Assembly: GCA_011523055.1 (NCBI GenBank)
Contig: WTHQ01000011.1
Span: forward strand, 1-40,865
Length of the DNA: 40,865 nt
DNA from: Methanobacteriota archaeon
Lineage (GTDB): Archaea > Thermoplasmatota > Poseidoniia > Poseidoniales > Thalassarchaeaceae
Reading direction: 5' to 3'
Below, piece by piece: positions 8,685-17,143 of the stretch. The translations under genes and the position numbers were made by a program. A model generated the notes under the pieces. The model ran no database searches and was not told the origin of the DNA. It saw only the letters and a list, made by a program, of their open reading frames with translations. The first letter of the stretch is position 1; every line of letters starts with the position of its first letter.

Positions 8685-11282
8685 TCAGAAATCGAAGAGT
8701 GATTGCTGCCTCGAGCCCTGTAGAAGGTCTCGTTCACTCCACTGAAATGCCTCAGTTATTCTCCCCAATGCTGTTGCGAGCCTTCTTGCGTAGTATTCTG
8801 GATCGTAGTTGGGTGGGTCGTCTCCGAGTTCCTCAGTGAGCCAAGCGCTGACCTTCATCGGAGACGACTTCGCCTCTGTTACCACATAGCCCACCTTCAT
8901 GCCGGGCGTGAACCCCAAACCACGCTCTATCCTCTGTTTGGCGGCCCTTACGTAGGGGAGTGAATCGGGATTTGCATAAACAGAGAAATCAACAGTACCG
9001 TCCTTCATTATCTTGCCCTTGCAGGAGCGACTGATGACTAGGTCTGCAACGTCAACCCTACCCATCCTTACATCATCGATGGTCTTTCTGGTGCTTTCAA
9101 CCGCGAATTCCTCATTGCCCTCGAGTATTTTCTCGAACAGCATGGTCATCGTGGATGTCAGGAGTCTGAACGAGTCCGTTCTGCGTACCTCATAGCCTCG
9201 TATTAGCATCTCTTCCCTAGGCCAAACAACTCTTCCGACATACCTTTTCTTCGCACCATGGGAAAAGAACGCCGACATCGCCGTCTCGAATTCCAGTTCA
9301 GCACCCTCTTTCGAGTATTTCGAGGCCAAGCTCCTTCCGAAGCTTATCGTGTTGTCTCTTGCTCTCTCCCAAATTTCCAGCTTGGGATCGCTCCCGATGG
9401 GCTTGCTTATGGGCGAGTCTTCTACACCCATCGTCTTGACAAATATGGAATCGGTATCGGAGTAGACCACGTCATACCCATCATCGCCCAAGTCAGCAAT
9501 GATCGATTTGATGTTGAACCTGGCCCATTCAGTTATACTCGCCCCGATATCCTTGTGGGTAAATCGGTAGAATGAGCTCGCGAAGACTCCGTAAAATGAG
9601 TTCATTAGGATCTTCACCGCGTATTGCAACTTATCGTTTAGAAAGGCCTCTTGCTCATTACCGATCGACCTAGCCCGTGCCGATGCGGACTTGTAGCTGT
9701 CCCTCTGTTTCATTAGATCCGAGAGCAACCTAGGGACCAAGCCCCTTCGTGTGCCTGTGGATCGATACCTGGTAGCAGTAGAAGGCGATACGTAATCATC
9801 ATCGTCAGGTTCCCCTCCGTCTACCAATGTGGTGGGGCAAATGTTGTTTGCAATCATTATCGACGGGTACATTGATTTGAAATCCAGGACGGCTATCCAG
9901 GATCTCAGACCGGGTTCGACCTCATGGACGTAGCCTCCTGCGATTTGCTCCCCTCTTCGAACCCTTCTGGTTGTGGGAACTGCGACGTTTTCCCTGTCAG
10001 CAAGCCGAATAACGAGTGAGTCTATCCATTGGCTGGTAGTCTCTGTGGCGGCAGTCGAAAAGGTGGTTTTGGCAACGGAGGCAAGAGCCTCTTTTTCTTG
10101 GACTGACTGGAGATGGTTCAATATGTCCAGTGGTAGATGAGTGTCTCTCAGGCAATATTGGATGACCTCCATCGGTCTTTTCGCCCATTCGTGATCCATT
10201 TTGCTGGCGTCCACATCCAATTTTTTCATTTCCTCGTTGTCTGGCCATATCAGGGCGGTTACGAAGCGAAGCGATTCCCTCTCTGGTCTTAGTGTCTGAC
10301 GAGCTTGCCACCACGCATCCATGGGGACTCTTCCTGCAATGGTCCAAGTTCGATTTTGTCCGCGACTTGGTATGATTCTATTCGAGTTCTCATCTATCGG
10401 GACCCTTCCCCAGCCAAAAAGGTCAGATCTTTCTCTACTTTTGACTAGATATTCTGTCCTCTCTAGAATTCTCGGTAGATCGAAGTTGTCTATGTTGTAC
10501 CCTGTGATGACGTCTGGATCTTCTTCTCGCACTAATTTGCAAACCGGTTTCAGGATGTCCTCGATTTCGTCGCCATGGAAAGTGTGCTCTTTCCGGTCTC
10601 CGTCCCTCTCCACCACCACTGCTGCGCAAAGTATCCTGTTGGACGAGATACTGGTCTCTAGATCGATTGAAAGCTTGACAATGGGGGCTTGAAATGGGTC
10701 ACATGGGCTCAGATCTTCGATATTCGCCTCCATGATAACATCTACTGGATAGATTCCCCGTCCGCCCACTGCAAGAATGGCGTCCTTTGGGTCCTCGCCA
10801 TTACCGTCCATGGACTTAGCACGGACTGGTGCCCTGACTCCACTGAAAAGTATCCTGCCCCTTGCTGAGATGTGGGGGCCAAGATCAAGATCGTACATTA
10901 GCCGCTTTTGGAATTGAATGTCTGCGCTCGTCACAGTCCACTCAGTTCTCAGCTTGTCCCGGAGCCTCGTCACGACGGTAGTGTCTCTGACCATGATTCT
11001 CCAATGTGGTTTTTCTCCGCTGGGAGCCCATTTTGTCACTGGAGGTTGAATCTCTATTATCTCCGGCAGGTGGAGGAGTTCTTGGATTTCAGCCTCAGTT
11101 CCGGCACTGCCTCCGTCCTTTGGTGAAATCTCAATGTATGGACGCATCCCATTGACCAATACGACAACTGAGTGACCTTCTTTCGAGCGGCACCATAGCT
11201 CAACGACTGTGTTTGAATCCCCCCAGGACCGGTTATCGGCGGAAATGATGCACAAGTCTTCCTCCCACGCCCTTGCTGCCAT
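8685..11282 (-). CDS. polB: Family B replicative DNA polymerase
   Basis: DNA polymerase B with proofreading exonuclease, 865 residues from the ATG at 11282 (an in-frame GTG at 11288 is the alternative). Exonuclease motifs are intact: ExoI LSIDLETS with Asp207 and Glu209, ExoII GYNIDNFDLPRI, and ExoIII YCLRDTHLPLD. Polymerase motifs follow: region II DFKSMYPSIM, region III KILMNSFYG, region I VVYSDTDSIFV with Asp609 and Asp611, and KKRY in GAKKRYVGR. The protein ends QQSLFDF, a PCNA-interacting motif placed at the extreme C terminus; the FEN1 in this window also ends LFDF. The gene is divergent from the branched-chain aminotransferase. No intein is visible at the usual insertion motifs. Confidence 0.97.
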   Translation of the reverse strand: MAARAWEEDLCIISADNRSWGDSNTVVELWCRSKEGHSVVVLVNGMRPYIEISPKDGGSAGTEAEIQELLHLPEIIEIQPPVTKWAPSGEKPHWRIMVRDTTVVTRLRDKLRTEWTVTSADIQFQKRLMYDLDLGPHISARGRILFSGVRAPVRAKSMDGNGEDPKDAILAVGGRGIYPVDVIMEANIEDLSPCDPFQAPIVKLSIDLETSISSNRILCAAVVVERDGDRKEHTFHGDEIEDILKPVCKLVREEDPDVITGYNIDNFDLPRILERTEYLVKSRERSDLFGWGRVPIDENSNRIIPSRGQNRTWTIAGRVPMDAWWQARQTLRPERESLRFVTALIWPDNEEMKKLDVDASKMDHEWAKRPMEVIQYCLRDTHLPLDILNHLQSVQEKEALASVAKTTFSTAATETTSQWIDSLVIRLADRENVAVPTTRRVRRGEQIAGGYVHEVEPGLRSWIAVLDFKSMYPSIMIANNICPTTLVDGGEPDDDDYVSPSTATRYRSTGTRRGLVPRLLSDLMKQRDSYKSASARARSIGNEQEAFLNDKLQYAVKILMNSFYGVFASSFYRFTHKDIGASITEWARFNIKSIIADLGDDGYDVVYSDTDSIFVKTMGVEDSPISKPIGSDPKLEIWERARDNTISFGRSLASKYSKEGAELEFETAMSAFFSHGAKKRYVGRVVWPREEMLIRGYEVRRTDSFRLLTSTMTMLFEKILEGNEEFAVESTRKTIDDVRMGRVDVADLVISRSCKGKIMKDGTVDFSVYANPDSLPYVRAAKQRIERGLGFTPGMKVGYVVTEAKSSPMKVSAWLTEELGDDPPNYDPEYYARRLATALGRITEAFQWSERDLLQGSRQQSLFDF

Positions 11283-11358
11283 GGCCACAGGAACAGGGCC
11301 ATTGATTCAATGCTTGTCGTCGAAGGTTTTTCTCACTCTGGGCCGGAAGCGTTGAATG

Positions 11359-11374
11359 CCTCCTCGCTCGGAGG
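11359..11374 (+). promoter_or_regulatory. Hairpin masking the ribosome binding site of the aminotransferase gene
   Basis: CCTCC at 11359-11363, a six-base loop TCGCTC, and GGAGG at 11370-11374 form a perfect 5-bp GC-rich stem. The GGAGG half is the Shine-Dalgarno sequence, exactly six bases before the ATG at 11381. The fold would hide the ribosome binding site, so translation may depend on hairpin opening. The base pairing is directly visible; the regulatory role is inference. Confidence 0.4.
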
Positions 11375-11380
11375 GGTGGT

Positions 11381-12406
11381 ATGGGTGCGCCGGAGGACGG
11401 ACAACCTCCTGTCGATTGGGACTCATTGACATTCTCGTTCACAGAGACAGACCGCATGTTTGTCGCCAATGGCTCCTGGGATAGTGGTTGGTCAGACGGT
11501 GCGATAATTGACTTCCAACCACTTCAGCTCTCTCCTGCTGCGTGCGTGTTGAACTATGGGCAGGGATTATTTGAGGGCATGAAAGCCAGAAGAACTCCGG
11601 ATGGTAGAGTCACATTGTTTAGGCCAGAGATGAATGCACGTAGGGCGGCGGAAGGCGCAAGAAGATTGGTCATGCCAGAAATTCCGGAATCCATGTTCAT
11701 TCGCGCAGTGAAGAGCGTCACTGACGAAAACAGAAGATGGGTTCCCCCGCACGGAAAGGGTGAGCTGTATCTCCGTCCAATTCTGTTTGGAAGCAGTGCA
11801 CGACTCGGTGTCTCTCCCGCAGACGAGTACATGTTCGTTGTTTTCGCTGTGCCCGTTGGACCGTACTTCAAAGGCGGAATGACTCCGATCTCCCTCAGGG
11901 TTTCTCAGAACCATCATCGTGCAGCTCCCGGAGGGTCCGGCGGCGTCAAGGCCATTGGGAACTATGCTCCCGGAATGATGCCATCGAAAAGAGCGAAGTC
12001 AGAGGGTTACAGCGAAATAATCTACCTCGATGCGGTTGAGCACAGGTATGTTGAGGAAGTAGGAGCGGCTAATTTCTTCTGCGTGAAGGGTGAGACGATC
12101 TACACTCCTGAGCTGACTGGGACAATCCTCCCAGGGATCACCCGACTATCAATAATAGAGCTTGCAAAGTCAATGGGTCTTGAGGTGATAGAAGAGAAGG
12201 TCCCAATCGACTTCGCACTAGGTTGCGATGAGGCTTTTTGCGCTGGTACTGCCGCCGTGATCTCCCCAATCGGATCGATACAGCATGGCGATGTGGAGGA
12301 AAATTTCGGGAGTGTTGGTAAAACCACACTCGCCTTGTATGACAGGTTGACTGGAATCATGGGGGGTGCCATCGAAGATCCCTTCGACTGGACCCTTGAG
12401 GTCTAG
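11381..12406 (+). CDS. ilvE: Branched-chain amino acid aminotransferase
   Basis: A PLP-dependent fold type IV transaminase that makes or breaks down Leu, Ile and Val with 2-oxoglutarate/glutamate, 341 residues. The PLP Lys is Lys190 in GGVKAIGNYAPG. Other family motifs are GQGLFEGMKARR near residue 60, LFRPEMNARR, ELYLRPILFGSS, YVEEVGAANFFCV and LPGITRLSIIELAK. The spacing and the FGSS/VGPYF segments resemble the longer eukaryote-like BCAT branch rather than E. coli IlvE. The start is fixed by GGAGGGG six bases before the ATG, within a hairpin (11359-11374). The 3' end converges on the SRP19 gene with only three bases between stops. The exact substrate range is not proven by sequence. Confidence 0.93.
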   Translation: MGAPEDGQPPVDWDSLTFSFTETDRMFVANGSWDSGWSDGAIIDFQPLQLSPAACVLNYGQGLFEGMKARRTPDGRVTLFRPEMNARRAAEGARRLVMPEIPESMFIRAVKSVTDENRRWVPPHGKGELYLRPILFGSSARLGVSPADEYMFVVFAVPVGPYFKGGMTPISLRVSQNHHRAAPGGSGGVKAIGNYAPGMMPSKRAKSEGYSEIIYLDAVEHRYVEEVGAANFFCVKGETIYTPELTGTILPGITRLSIIELAKSMGLEVIEEKVPIDFALGCDEAFCAGTAAVISPIGSIQHGDVEENFGSVGKTTLALYDRLTGIMGGAIEDPFDWTLEV

Positions 12407-12409
12407 TCC

Positions 12410-12853
12410 TCACCTTCTCCCAAACTTCTTCTTCCTCTGGTTTGGTGGTCTCCTTGAGAGGCTTTTTCTCTGTTTCGCCTTTCTTGCGCCTTCCCTTCCG
12501 ATTGGCCTATTGGGTTGTTTTGAGATCGTATCCCGATCCTCGATCGCTAGGTTCCTCAAGGATTCCCCAACTTTTCGGAGGACCTGCTCCTTAGTCTCCG
12601 AACTGGTGGAATTTAGCGCGTCCCTCGAGGATACTATCAATCTGCCTTCCTTGGAATAGGGCCTCTTTGGGTGGCTGGCACTCTGGTCTCTCCTCATCTT
12701 GGTTATTCCAACTGCCCTTGCCGCTAATGCGATTTGGTCCAGGTTCGGCCGAGCGATGCTAGCTATTCTTGACACCCTTCTCCCTGATTTACGTGAGTAT
12801 CTGGAGTCGAAGTAGCCGGTCCAGAGCGTCATACGCGATGGGTCTGCAGTCAT
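12410..12853 (-). CDS. srp19: Signal recognition particle protein SRP19
   Basis: SRP19 binds the 7S RNA of the signal recognition particle and prepares it for SRP54. The N-terminal part LWTGYFDSRYSRKSGRRVS, followed by ARPNLDQIALAARAVGI, matches the SRP19 core, including the Arg-rich RNA-binding loop and the helix that follows. The 147 residues exceed the usual about 90-100; the extra is a basic C-terminal tail rich in Arg and Lys (RRPPNQRKKKFGRR), which may contact RNA. Start could be the ATG at 12853 or the internal ATG at 12832 directly before the core. It lies 47 nt downstream of eS8 on the same strand and is probably co-transcribed. The 7S RNA gene is not in this window. Confidence 0.85.
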   Translation of the reverse strand: MTADPSRMTLWTGYFDSRYSRKSGRRVSRIASIARPNLDQIALAARAVGITKMRRDQSASHPKRPYSKEGRLIVSSRDALNSTSSETKEQVLRKVGESLRNLAIEDRDTISKQPNRPIGREGARKAKQRKSLSRRPPNQRKKKFGRR

Positions 12854-12900
12854 AGGCGTGCTGCCGACGGTGGTTGGGGTATTGAGTCCTTCGTGGATGC

Positions 12901-13293
12901 TTAGTCCAGTAGCACGCCACTGACGACACCATCCATCCCAGGTCGGCTTGTTATCCTGACAAGCCCAAGTTCGGTCTCTGCAATCGCTCCTTTCGTGATT
13001 ATGTTTCTCCTGACGTAATTGGGATCCGCTGAGTTCTCCACAATATTGGAAATGATTACCCTCTTGGTTATTCCTTCCGAAGGGATATTGACATTGATGT
13101 GGGATGCATTCATGACACGAGCGGTCTGGTGCCCGGCATGCTTCCTGTACAGCTTATTCTGATTGGAATCGGCTACAAAGGCAAATTGTTTCTCACTTGA
13201 GATCTCCTTCTTCCGCTTCCCACGATAGCGAATTGGGCGCTTGAGGCGGCCGCCCGTGGGCTTCCTCTTTGACATTCCATGCCACTTAGCCAT
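12901..13293 (-). CDS. rps8e: Small subunit ribosomal protein eS8
   Basis: Ribosomal protein eS8, present in archaea and eukaryotes only. The product is 130 residues from the ATG at 13293. The N terminus MAKWHGMSKRKPTGGRLKRP is the family signature, followed by a basic stretch and the end GLVRITSRPGMDGVVSGVLL, which is typical for archaeal S8e. An in-frame TTG at 13308 is a weaker alternative because homologues begin at the MA(K/R)W motif. It lies directly upstream of SRP19 on the same strand and is divergent from the PUA gene. Confidence 0.96.
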   Translation of the reverse strand: MAKWHGMSKRKPTGGRLKRPIRYRGKRKKEISSEKQFAFVADSNQNKLYRKHAGHQTARVMNASHINVNIPSEGITKRVIISNIVENSADPNYVRRNIITKGAIAETELGLVRITSRPGMDGVVSGVLLD

Positions 13294-13391
13294 GAGTCTG
13301 GCCGACAAACCTTCCTTATTTCAATGGATTGGATGAAAGTAATTTGGAAGGAAGACGTGATGTTCATGCCAGATTAGATTCTCGAGAGACC

Positions 13392-13898
13392 ATGCCTACC
13401 AAGCGTTTGAGGAGGAGAACGCCGCTAAGATTCAAACAAATCAAGCCAATCTCGAACGAGGTCGAGACCCTTTTAGGAGTGCCTCTGAACCTCTCAAGCA
13501 GTTTTCTTGAGGAGGCTCACTTCGATGGAGTTGATCTGATATTGGTCGACAGGGTTCCAAAGCTCATGTGTCTCTCGGACAACGGTAATGAGATATGGTT
13601 TCCCACTCTTAGAGGGCTGCTGGATTGGGAAGTTAGGGGATTTTGGGTTGAAGTGGATCATGGTGCGATCCCATACCTGATGAATGGAGCAGATTGTATG
13701 GCCGCTGGCATTCAGGGAGCAGATAACAGCATAGAACATGGCGTACCTGTATGGATCAGAGACGAATTACATGGTAGGCCGCTAGCCATTGGGTGGTCGT
13801 TGATGGGTGGTGATGAAATGCGTAATTCGCAGAGAGGCAAGGCGATTCAGACGGTTCATTGGGTTGGTGATGAGCTCTGGAGCTTGGACTCTAATTGA
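13392..13898 (+). CDS. PUA-domain RNA-binding protein (archaeal MCT-1-like)
   Basis: A probable RNA-binding protein with a C-terminal PUA domain. The start ATG at 13392 (MPTKRLRRRTPLRFKQI) gives 168 residues; an in-frame TTG at 13329 would extend it without a ribosome binding site. The first about 85 residues form a pre-PUA region (VETLLGVPLNLSSSFLEEA). The PUA domain starts near NGADCMAAGIQGADN, continues VPVWIRDELHGRPLAIGWS and ends with QRGKAIQTVHWVGDELW, the pattern of archaeal MCT-1/MCTS1 relatives. In eukaryotes such proteins act with DENR in ribosome recycling and re-initiation; that role in archaea is not established. The location beside eS8 and SRP19 fits a translation role. The next gene begins 55 nt downstream. 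Confidence 0.75.
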   Translation: MPTKRLRRRTPLRFKQIKPISNEVETLLGVPLNLSSSFLEEAHFDGVDLILVDRVPKLMCLSDNGNEIWFPTLRGLLDWEVRGFWVEVDHGAIPYLMNGADCMAAGIQGADNSIEHGVPVWIRDELHGRPLAIGWSLMGGDEMRNSQRGKAIQTVHWVGDELWSLDSN

Positions 13899-13953
13899 AA
13901 AATCCAGATCAGAAAATAGTTCAATTCATAGTCAGTGGCAGCCAGAGAGGGAC

Positions 13954-14556
13954 ATGCGAGCATTGGTCGTGTTGCTCCTGATTTTCATCTTCTCATCAGT
14001 ATCAGGAGAACAGGGGGGTACAAACGAGTATGCTGATTTATCTGAAACTGCCATATTGTCGCTAGAGTTTCCGGAGACTGTGAACGTAACATTGGAAGAT
14101 GGAGGTACCATGGAAATGAAAGTGCTGGTTGATTCCTCATGGAATGTTACCAGCATCAGTTGGGTAACACAAATTTGCATAAATAGCGGAGTATGCCACC
14201 CCCCAACCTACAATTACATGATACAAGGGAACGATACTTGGACCGGCTCCATCGAGGTGGAGAATCAGGCCTCCTACGTCAATTGGAGGTTTGACATGAC
14301 TTATGATAACGAATCGGAGGTTGATCGAATTCCTGACATGGGCTTTGGCTGGAAGATTTGGTCAACCTGCTGGTTCGATGGCGTGGACTGGGGCGGAGTA
14401 GACTTTCAGACAATTGGAGATGAGTGCCTATCGTCCAAATCAGACGGCTCGACTTCTGAGGGGTCAGACTCTGCTGACTCCCTAGGCTTCCTCAGCCCGA
14501 TTTTCGTACTTATCGCCCTTTCAACCGCCGCGTTGGCTTACAGGAGGCATGGATGA
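13954..14556 (+). CDS. Small exported protein with C-terminal membrane anchor
   Basis: Not recognised as a known family. The preferred ATG at 13954 gives 200 residues with a clear signal peptide (MRALVVLLLIFIFSSVSG). The mature part is acidic and rich in Asn, Thr and Ser, with several N-glycosylation-type NxS/T sites. It contains WVTQICINSGVCHPP, with two Cys probably forming a disulfide, and a second Cys pair farther on. A Ser/Asp-rich stalk precedes a C-terminal hydrophobic helix (SPIFVLIALSTAALAY) with a short basic tail, so the protein is likely held on the outer face of the cell membrane. The reading frame extends upstream into the PUA gene (from 13807), but only the internal ATG produces a signal peptide. 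Its TGA is directly followed by the ATG of the flavoprotein gene, suggesting coupling. Confidence 0.65.
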   Translation: MRALVVLLLIFIFSSVSGEQGGTNEYADLSETAILSLEFPETVNVTLEDGGTMEMKVLVDSSWNVTSISWVTQICINSGVCHPPTYNYMIQGNDTWTGSIEVENQASYVNWRFDMTYDNESEVDRIPDMGFGWKIWSTCWFDGVDWGGVDFQTIGDECLSSKSDGSTSEGSDSADSLGFLSPIFVLIALSTAALAYRRHG

Positions 14557-15252
14557 ATGTCACTCAAGGAATATCAAGAACATCCTGAAGAAGGTTTCAT
14601 TGAGATGGATTTCGTTGAGGTTCCGGCCAGGGAAATGCTCGACAGGGCCAATGGGTACTATGAACTGATGGATAAAAGGAGGACGACCCGTCATTTCTCC
14701 AAGAAGGAGGTTAGTCGGGATCTAATCGAGCTCGCAATCAGGACTGCAGGAACCGCTCCCTCAGGGGCACATTTACAGCCATGGACGTTTGTAGCGGTTT
14801 CTGATGTCAAATTGAAGGAAAGGATACGAATAGCAGCCGAAGAAGAGGAAAGGAGGTTCTATGAAGAGAGGGTACCCGAGGAGTGGGCTGAGGTGCTTCT
14901 CCCACTGGGTACCGACCAAGTGAAGGAGCATCTAACAGACGCCCCATGGGTCGTGATACTCTTCAGGCATAGCCAGAGAGTCAGGGAGAATGGTGATCTG
15001 GCACCCACTTACTACTCCCAAGAATCCTGCGGGATCGCTGCCGGGATGTTCATATCTGCTGTTCACAACATGGGGCTAACGACTCTAACCCACACTCCTT
15101 CTCCAATGGGGTTCCTGCGGGAACTGCTCAATAGGCCTGATCATGAGCACCCGATGGTCGTGATGCCCGTCGGTTACCCTGCAGAGGGCGCCAAGGTACC
15201 GGACATAACAAGGAAGAGTCTGGGGGACATATCAGTCTTCTATCCATATTGA
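14557..15252 (+). CDS. Nitroreductase-fold flavoprotein of the iodotyrosine deiodinase type
   Basis: A predicted FMN-dependent oxidoreductase of 231 residues. Within the nitroreductase superfamily it follows animal iodotyrosine deiodinase almost block by block: KRRTTRHFS for phosphate binding of FMN, RTAGTAPSGAHLQPWTFV, then KEHLTDAPWVVILFRH, and the C-terminal MPVGYPAEGAKVPDI followed by RKSLGDI. The Glu-rich lid (AAEEEERRFYEER) is present. The lid positions that in the animal enzyme give the substrate-binding Tyr and Lys appear to be Phe and a non-Lys residue, judged by eye, so the substrate may not be halotyrosine. The ATG directly follows the stop of the upstream secreted-protein gene. 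No signal peptide is seen. Alternatives are a generic nitroreductase or BluB-like enzyme, but the IYD pattern is stronger. Confidence 0.8.
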   Translation: MSLKEYQEHPEEGFIEMDFVEVPAREMLDRANGYYELMDKRRTTRHFSKKEVSRDLIELAIRTAGTAPSGAHLQPWTFVAVSDVKLKERIRIAAEEEERRFYEERVPEEWAEVLLPLGTDQVKEHLTDAPWVVILFRHSQRVRENGDLAPTYYSQESCGIAAGMFISAVHNMGLTTLTHTPSPMGFLRELLNRPDHEHPMVVMPVGYPAEGAKVPDITRKSLGDISVFYPY

Positions 15253-15266
15253 ACGAAGGCCTCTTC

Positions 15267-16142
15267 TCAGTCCCGCTTCTCTAATTGATGTCCGGGGCGA
15301 GAGAATGTCAGCGCTATCCCTGAGCAAATGATCAGTGCGCAACCTAGGAGATCCCTAGAATTCAATGTTTCACCGAATATGGTGTAACCGTAGATCGTGG
15401 CAACGATAACCGTGAGATAAGAAAAGGCACTGATCCAAGCCGCATTGGCCTTGTGGAATGCAAATGTCAATCCCACTTGGCCCGCTCCAGCGCCCACACC
15501 GATGCCGACCAGGGCCAGAGTCACGACTGGGTCGGACAAAGCCGTGGGTAGGGTCGGCATTGCTGGGATGAAGGTGAAGGCCACGGAAAATGTTGCAAAC
15601 CAGAAAACGATACTCAATGCGTGCTCTGAGGCTCTGAGTTTCCTAACATAGAGGTATGCTAGTGCAGCGAAGAAGCCTGAGCCTAGGGCCAGAACCGCGT
15701 TGACCTCTATCGTTTGAAGGTCCGGTGAGACGATCAGCACTATGCCAATGAAGGAAATAATGGCCAGGGTCCAGACAAATGGTTCAACCTTCTCAGAGAC
15801 GAAGACACTCGAAAGTAAAGCAACGAACAAGGGGTTGGTGTATTGCAATGTCACTGCCTGTCCGATCGGTATCAGTCCCAGCGCTGAGAAGTAGAGTATC
15901 ATAGCGATTAAACCGGTAATGCATCTCAAGAGCATTGATCTTCGATCTTCGACGATTAGGGTGATGCCGCTCCTTCTGCAAATGAAGAAAATCGCAACAG
16001 CGATAACCATGGACCTGACGAAGACCATCGACCAGACATCCGCCTCGGGGGAGGCCCATTTCACTAGGGCATTCATGGATCCGAATGAGAAGCTCGCAAA
16101 TAGCATCCAAGCCACTGCTGATCTAGGGGAGTCATCATTCAT
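15267..16142 (-). CDS. EamA/DMT-family membrane transporter
   Basis: A ten-helix drug/metabolite transporter-type permease, 291 residues, made of two EamA repeats. Features are the N-terminal SFGSMNALVKWASPEADVW, the first-repeat end ALGLIPIGQAVTLQYTNPLF with FVSEKVEPF, and the second-repeat end SYLTVIVATIYGYTIFGE. The substrate cannot be read from sequence; family members export amino acids, nucleosides or other metabolites. The ATG at 16142 overlaps the ParA stop by four bases (ATGA), implying translational coupling with ParA, an unusual partner for a transporter. An upstream in-frame ATG at 16160 would overlap ParA further. The gene ends 14 nt from the convergent flavoprotein gene. Confidence 0.88.
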   Translation of the reverse strand: MNDDSPRSAVAWMLFASFSFGSMNALVKWASPEADVWSMVFVRSMVIAVAIFFICRRSGITLIVEDRRSMLLRCITGLIAMILYFSALGLIPIGQAVTLQYTNPLFVALLSSVFVSEKVEPFVWTLAIISFIGIVLIVSPDLQTIEVNAVLALGSGFFAALAYLYVRKLRASEHALSIVFWFATFSVAFTFIPAMPTLPTALSDPVVTLALVGIGVGAGAGQVGLTFAFHKANAAWISAFSYLTVIVATIYGYTIFGETLNSRDLLGCALIICSGIALTFSRPGHQLEKRD

Positions 16143-17065
16143 TTGGGCGCTAGCCCCCATCTTTTCTCCAGTTCCAAAGTGATTGAGAGATAGTCTCTGC
16201 CACCATGGCTCTCAGGGTCATGGAGATGTATTGGCACTCCATGGGCGGGCGCCTCTGCCAATCTTACATTTCTCCTGATTGGCGGGTTGACGATTAGGTT
16301 GCCATAGGCCTCCCTCAATTCGTTCGCAACTTGTACATTCAGATGGGTTCGGTTGTTATGCATGGTGAGCAGTATTCCATCAACTCCGAGGTCCGGGGAG
16401 AATAGGTTCCTTACCTCTCGAATGGTTCCTACTAGCATTGCTAGGCCCTCCAAGGCAAAATATTCTGTCTGTACTGGAACTATCAGACCATTACTTGCCA
16501 CAAGTGCATTGATGGTCACGATTCCAAGCGATGGCGGGGTGTCTATCAGGACTATGTCATAGTGGGGAAGTAGGGGATTGATTGCCTCTACGAGGCGCCT
16601 CTCCCTGCCTAATTGTCTGAGGAGTTCCTGGTCCAAGCTAACTAATGATTTGTCACCAACAATCAGATGGACGCCCTGGACTGCTGTTTGGTGCCTGGCC
16701 TCCACCGCTCTCTCGGGTTCGAGGATCAGGTCTCTCGTGGTGGCTTTTGCCAGCCTCTTGTCTACACCTAGGCCAGTTGCGCAATTTCCCTGGGCATCAG
16801 CATCTATGACAAGAACCCGATGGCCCCTTAATCCCAATTGTGCTGCGATATTGATGACGGAGGTTGTTTTTCCAACCCCCCCCTTTTGGTTGGTGATTGT
16901 TACGATCCTTGCGTGACTGGGATCGTTGGGCTTCCCACGCGGCAGGTGTAGCGGATCGGCATTTGATGTCCTTTCTCGTCCTGTGGGTTCATGGCTCTGA
17001 TCCTGTTCAACGAAATCGACATCAATTATCGATTCGTCATCGTCGCCGTAGTGATTCCCACTCAC
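16139..17065 (-). CDS. parA: ParA/Soj-family ATPase, orphan
   Basis: A deviant-Walker ATPase of the ParA/MinD class, 308 residues from the GTG at 17065 (a TTG at 17089 is possible). The Walker A motif is TNQKGGVGKTTSVINIA with both signature Lys, followed by VLVIDADAQGNCATGLGVD and the Walker B region YDIVLIDTPPSLG. About 50 acidic, probably disordered residues precede the ATPase core. Such proteins bind DNA non-specifically in the ATP state and move cargo over the nucleoid with a ParB-type partner, but no ParB is encoded in this window. It lies in one strand block with the SAP-domain membrane protein upstream and EamA downstream (4-nt overlap). Whether the cargo is chromosomal, membrane-bound or other is not known. 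Confidence 0.9.
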   Translation of the reverse strand: MSGNHYGDDDESIIDVDFVEQDQSHEPTGRERTSNADPLHLPRGKPNDPSHARIVTITNQKGGVGKTTSVINIAAQLGLRGHRVLVIDADAQGNCATGLGVDKRLAKATTRDLILEPERAVEARHQTAVQGVHLIVGDKSLVSLDQELLRQLGRERRLVEAINPLLPHYDIVLIDTPPSLGIVTINALVASNGLIVPVQTEYFALEGLAMLVGTIREVRNLFSPDLGVDGILLTMHNNRTHLNVQVANELREAYGNLIVNPPIRRNVRLAEAPAHGVPIHLHDPESHGGRDYLSITLELEKRWGLAPK

Positions 17066-17143
17066 GCACAGATGTAGGACGAAGGGCAATTCAAGATACC
17101 GCTGTTCGGTTGATTGTTTGCATGGTGTTGGCAGTGAGGTTCC

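Noticed and set aside
13807-13953. Longer start for the small exported protein within the PUA gene
   Set aside because: It would place an Arg-rich stretch before the signal peptide and overlap the PUA coding sequence; the ATG at 13954 gives a normal signal peptide.
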